NCBI RefSeq assembly: GCF_017114995.1
Contig: NZ_JABXKL010000082.1
Coordinates: 1 to 44,341 of the forward strand
Reading direction: 5' to 3'
Source of the DNA: Nostoc sp. NMS9
Lineage (GTDB): Bacteria > Cyanobacteriota > Cyanobacteriia > Cyanobacteriales > Nostocaceae
Length of the DNA: 44,341 nucleotides
In this document: positions 42,009 to 44,341 of the stretch, piece by piece
How the letters are laid out: each line of letters starts with the position of its first letter
Numbering within the stretch: position 1 is the stretch's first letter
Translations under genes and position numbers: made by a program
Notes under the pieces: generated by a model
The model's database searches: none
Seen by the model: the letters and a program-made list of their open reading frames with translations, nothing else
Told to the model about the DNA's origin: nothing

Positions 42009-42785
42009 ATGAAAATTGATTTTGGTGCAACTGCTACTGATTATGCAAAACACCGCGCTGGGTTTCCTAGTTCATTATTTAACAAACTCTCTGAATATGG
42101 TATAGGTTTACCAGGGCAGAATATTGTTGACCTCGGTACAGGAACAGGAACACTAGCGCGGGGCTTTGCTGATAGAGGTGCTGATGTCATTGGCATAGAC
42201 CCATCAGCCTCACTTTTAGAACAAGCCAGACTGTTAAGCGAAGCTGTGCAACTGAAAGTAGATTATCGAGTCGCAACTGCCGAGAATACCGAGTTACCAG
42301 ATGCCAGCGCAGATGTGGTGACAGCTGGACAGTGTTGGCATTGGTTTGACCGTCCGCGTGCTGTCCAAGAAATTACTCGGATATTGAGAAGAAATGGCTT
42401 GATCGCGATCGCACATTTTGATTGGATACCCTTAAAAGGTAATGTAGTTGAAGCAACAGAACAACTGATCAAAGCTCATAATCTGGCGTGGAATCTGGAC
42501 GGCGGTAATGGATTGCATCCCTTGTGGTTACAAGACATTGGCGAAGGAGGTTTTCGAGAAATCCGCACATTTTCTTACGATGTATTTGTCTGTTATACAC
42601 ACGAAGACTGGCGGGGACGAATTCGGGCGAGTGCTGGTGTGGGAGCCAGCTTGACACCAGAAAAAGTAGAAGTATTTGACCAGGAATTGGCAACATTGCT
42701 CAAAACAAAATATCCTACACCAATTCTTCAGGTTCACCATAGAGTTTGGGCTGCGATCGCAAAATCACCACAATCTAATTCGTAA
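42009..42785 (+). CDS. Class I SAM-dependent methyltransferase
   Basis: A 258-residue methyltransferase of the UbiE/type-11 group. Motif I is VDLGTGTGTLARGFADRG, followed by the acidic GIDPSASLLEQAR, and motif post-II is ADVVTAGQCWHWFDRPRAVQ. The C-terminal half defines the substrate pocket and gives no clue to it. I start at ATG 42009 (MKIDFGATA); a TTG at 41976 is open. It lies 34 bp after the dead SDR on the same strand. Confidence 0.9.
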   Translation: MKIDFGATATDYAKHRAGFPSSLFNKLSEYGIGLPGQNIVDLGTGTGTLARGFADRGADVIGIDPSASLLEQARLLSEAVQLKVDYRVATAENTELPDASADVVTAGQCWHWFDRPRAVQEITRILRRNGLIAIAHFDWIPLKGNVVEATEQLIKAHNLAWNLDGGNGLHPLWLQDIGEGGFREIRTFSYDVFVCYTHEDWRGRIRASAGVGASLTPEKVEVFDQELATLLKTKYPTPILQVHHRVWAAIAKSPQSNS

Positions 42786-43005
42786 TTCGTAATGACGCTC
42801 GTGACGCTCGATAACTCGCTAACGCTGCGCTATCGCCCTTGGCGTCTCCCCTTGGGAGAAGACTCGCTAACGCTACGCTAACGTAATTCGTAATTAAGAG
42901 GTGTCAGATGTCTGGACTATTTGATGGTCACTTATATGAATACCAAAGGTGTCTGTAACGCACTATTAACCTAGAAAAAATAGCACAATTTCAGGAAAAA
43001 TAATC
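42786..43005. repeat. Intergenic repeats around ACTCGCTAACGCT
   Basis: GTAATTCGTAAT at 42784-42795 recurs at about 42880-42891. ACTCGCTAACGCTGCGCT and ACTCGCTAACGCTACGCT lie between them, as does GACGCTCGT repeated twice. This is typical dispersed cyanobacterial repeat DNA with no gene. Confidence 0.65.
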
Positions 43006-43704
43006 ATGATTGAACTTTACTATTGGGCAACTCCAAACGGTCATAAAATCACAATTTTCTTGGAAGAAGTCGGCTTACCATACACGATAATTCCTGTAAA
43101 TATTGGGGCTGGGGATCAATTTAAGCCGGAATTTCTGAAGATTTCTCCTAACAATCGTATGCCTGCGATCATTGACCATGTGCCAGCAGATGGAGGGGCG
43201 CCAATTTCGGTATTTGAGTCTGGTGCAATCTTGCTATATTTGGCAGAAAAAACCAGGAAATTAATCCCCCAAGATTTACGTAATCGCGCTCAAGTTTTAG
43301 AATGGTTGTTCTGGCAAATGGCAGGACTGGGGCCAATGGCAGGACAAAATCATCACTTTAGCGTCTATGCTCCCGAAAAAATTGAATATGCTATTAACCG
43401 CTACGTAAATGAGACGGGACGCTTATATGCAGTACTAAATAAGCAATTAGCAGATAAAGAATTTGTAGCTGGCGATTATTCCATCGCTGATATTGCTGCT
43501 TATCCCTGGATTGTGCCCCATGAACTCCAAAGTCAAAACCTAGAGAATTTTCCTCACCTCAAGCGCTGGTTTGAGACAATTAAAGCGCGTCCGGCAACAA
43601 TTCGCGCCTACGAAAAAGCAGAAGCATTCAAAACTGAAACGCTCGATCCAGATAAGTTACGAGATTTGTTATTTAACCAGTCGGCGAAGACTATTCAGCC
43701 TTGA
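43006..43704 (+). CDS. Glutathione S-transferase family protein (YfcG/YghU-like)
   Basis: A 232-residue GST with an N-terminal thioredoxin fold (about 1-85: YYWATPNGHKITIFLEEVGL, NNRMPAIIDH, SVFESGAILLYLAEKT) and a helical C-terminal domain (AGDYSIADIAAYPWIV). TPNGxK is the mark of the Nu-class, glutathionyl-disulfide reductases such as YfcG. It is cytoplasmic, probably in thiol redox defence. The GNAT gene follows with only 36 bp between. Confidence 0.93.
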   Translation: MIELYYWATPNGHKITIFLEEVGLPYTIIPVNIGAGDQFKPEFLKISPNNRMPAIIDHVPADGGAPISVFESGAILLYLAEKTRKLIPQDLRNRAQVLEWLFWQMAGLGPMAGQNHHFSVYAPEKIEYAINRYVNETGRLYAVLNKQLADKEFVAGDYSIADIAAYPWIVPHELQSQNLENFPHLKRWFETIKARPATIRAYEKAEAFKTETLDPDKLRDLLFNQSAKTIQP

Positions 43705-43740
43705 GCCTTTTGAATTGTCTTGTCACTGTGGCGAGCAACT

Positions 43741-44319
43741 ATGAACAAAGATTTCTCACCATCTTCCTTTCCTCAATTAGAAACAGCAAGGCTTCTTCTT
43801 CGTGAGACAACGTTGCAGGATGCTGAAGCTATCTTTGCTGTCCTCTCTGATCCAGGTGTGACTCAGTTTCACGATCTTGATACTTTCACTTCTATTAAAG
43901 AAGCGAGCGCTGTCATTGAACGTAGAGCCAAACGGTTTGAGCAAGGAGATGGGATTCGCTGGGGAATTACCCGTAAGCAAGACAACATTTTGATTGGTTC
44001 TTGTGGGTTTACGTGGAACCCGCAAGAACACTCAGCTGAAGTTGGTTATGAGCTTGCTAGTGCTTTTTGGAGACAAGGCATCATGACTGAGGCGATGGGT
44101 ACTATCTTGCAATTTGGGTTTCAGAAAATGGGTTTGCGTTTCGTTGTTGCCCAAGTCATGCTAGAAAATATCGCTTCTAAAAAGTTGCTAGAAAAGTTAG
44201 GGTTTCACAGTCAGGGTGTACTAAAACAGTATGCTTTCTTCAAAGGGCAATATCACGATCTGGAGCAATTTATGCTTAAAAATAAAGGTTCTTCAGTACC
44301 TGTTATGCTAAACAATTAA
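43741..44319 (+). CDS. RimJ/RimL-type GNAT acetyltransferase
   Basis: A 192-residue N-acetyltransferase. It starts LETARLLLRETTLQDAEAIF. It has VGYELASAFWRQGIMTEAMG, where acetyl-CoA binds (Arg-x-x-Gly-x-x equivalent RQGIMT), and ends NIASKKLLEKLGFHSQGVLK. Family members acetylate ribosomal proteins or small amines; the substrate is unknown. ATG at 43741 is preferred to a TTG at 43720. It may be co-transcribed with the GST gene. Confidence 0.9.
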   Translation: MNKDFSPSSFPQLETARLLLRETTLQDAEAIFAVLSDPGVTQFHDLDTFTSIKEASAVIERRAKRFEQGDGIRWGITRKQDNILIGSCGFTWNPQEHSAEVGYELASAFWRQGIMTEAMGTILQFGFQKMGLRFVVAQVMLENIASKKLLEKLGFHSQGVLKQYAFFKGQYHDLEQFMLKNKGSSVPVMLNN

Positions 44320-44341
44320 ATTTCAAGATGAAAAAATGTAA

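Overview
The window looks like a chromosomal segment of a filamentous, heterocyst-type cyanobacterium (Nostoc/Anabaena relatives). The octamer GCGATCGC (HIP1) recurs throughout, in genes and between them. The gene families are typically cyanobacterial: helical carotenoid protein, plant-type [2Fe-2S] ferredoxin, DUF928 next to a CHASE2 cyclase, a Mo-dependent-nitrogenase C-terminal-domain protein, type II NADH dehydrogenase and Uma2 nucleases. Intergenic DNA is full of the short tandem heptamer repeats, palindromes and small inverted-repeat elements known from Nostocaceae. No tRNA, rRNA or CRISPR array was found.

Layout. 0.1-5.0 kb: a DM13 lipoprotein, a cupin remnant, recJ carrying in-frame repeat insertions, and an NDH-2. 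5.4-10.0 kb: a minus-strand sulfur-type cluster (cysteine-dioxygenase-like cupin, class II aldolase, SsuA-like lipoprotein, nitroreductase, SDR), followed by an isolated IscB N-terminal fragment. 10.2-14.3 kb: a repeat-rich gap, an RluA-family pseudouridine synthase invaded twice by repeats, and an unknown membrane protein. 14.5-16.2 kb: the NAD-salvage pair nadR-pnuC. 16.2-22.9 kb: a nested mobile repeat, fdhD, a serine hydrolase, a Uma2 protein, an orphan helical carotenoid protein, and an FdhF/YdeP molybdoenzyme whose C-terminal end is echoed as a remnant about 0.9 kb away. 23-26 kb: a DUF2278/lamin-tail protein behind iteron-like repeats, gene scars and small unknown genes. 26.4-30.5 kb: a CHASE2 cyclase with a PilZ-like tail, DUF928, and the Mo-nitrogenase-like protein. 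30.6-35.6 kb: a glutamate-cysteine-ligase-like enzyme, a small exported protein, Dps, a stress/ChaB fusion, and two coupled unknown genes. 35.8-39.8 kb: a glycosyltransferase, then a three-gene set of HtrA-like pseudoprotease, HtrA-like protease and LuxR-type regulator, with a 42-bp minisatellite inside it. 40.1-44.3 kb: a HemD-like protein, ferredoxin, an SDR pseudogene stopped by a repeat insertion, a methyltransferase, a GST and a GNAT acetyltransferase.

Two things stand out. The first is the compact protease/pseudoprotease/regulator module, with both protease-fold proteins apparently cytoplasmic. The second is the number of small repeats that have entered coding regions. The same 29-bp repeat is tolerated in one reading frame (pseudouridine synthase) and lethal in another (SDR). 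Several intergenic stretches still read as protein remnants (cupin, PLD-like, YdeP C-terminus, transposase N-terminus), so this is a region of slow gene decay. All functional calls are from sequence reading alone; no database search was possible.
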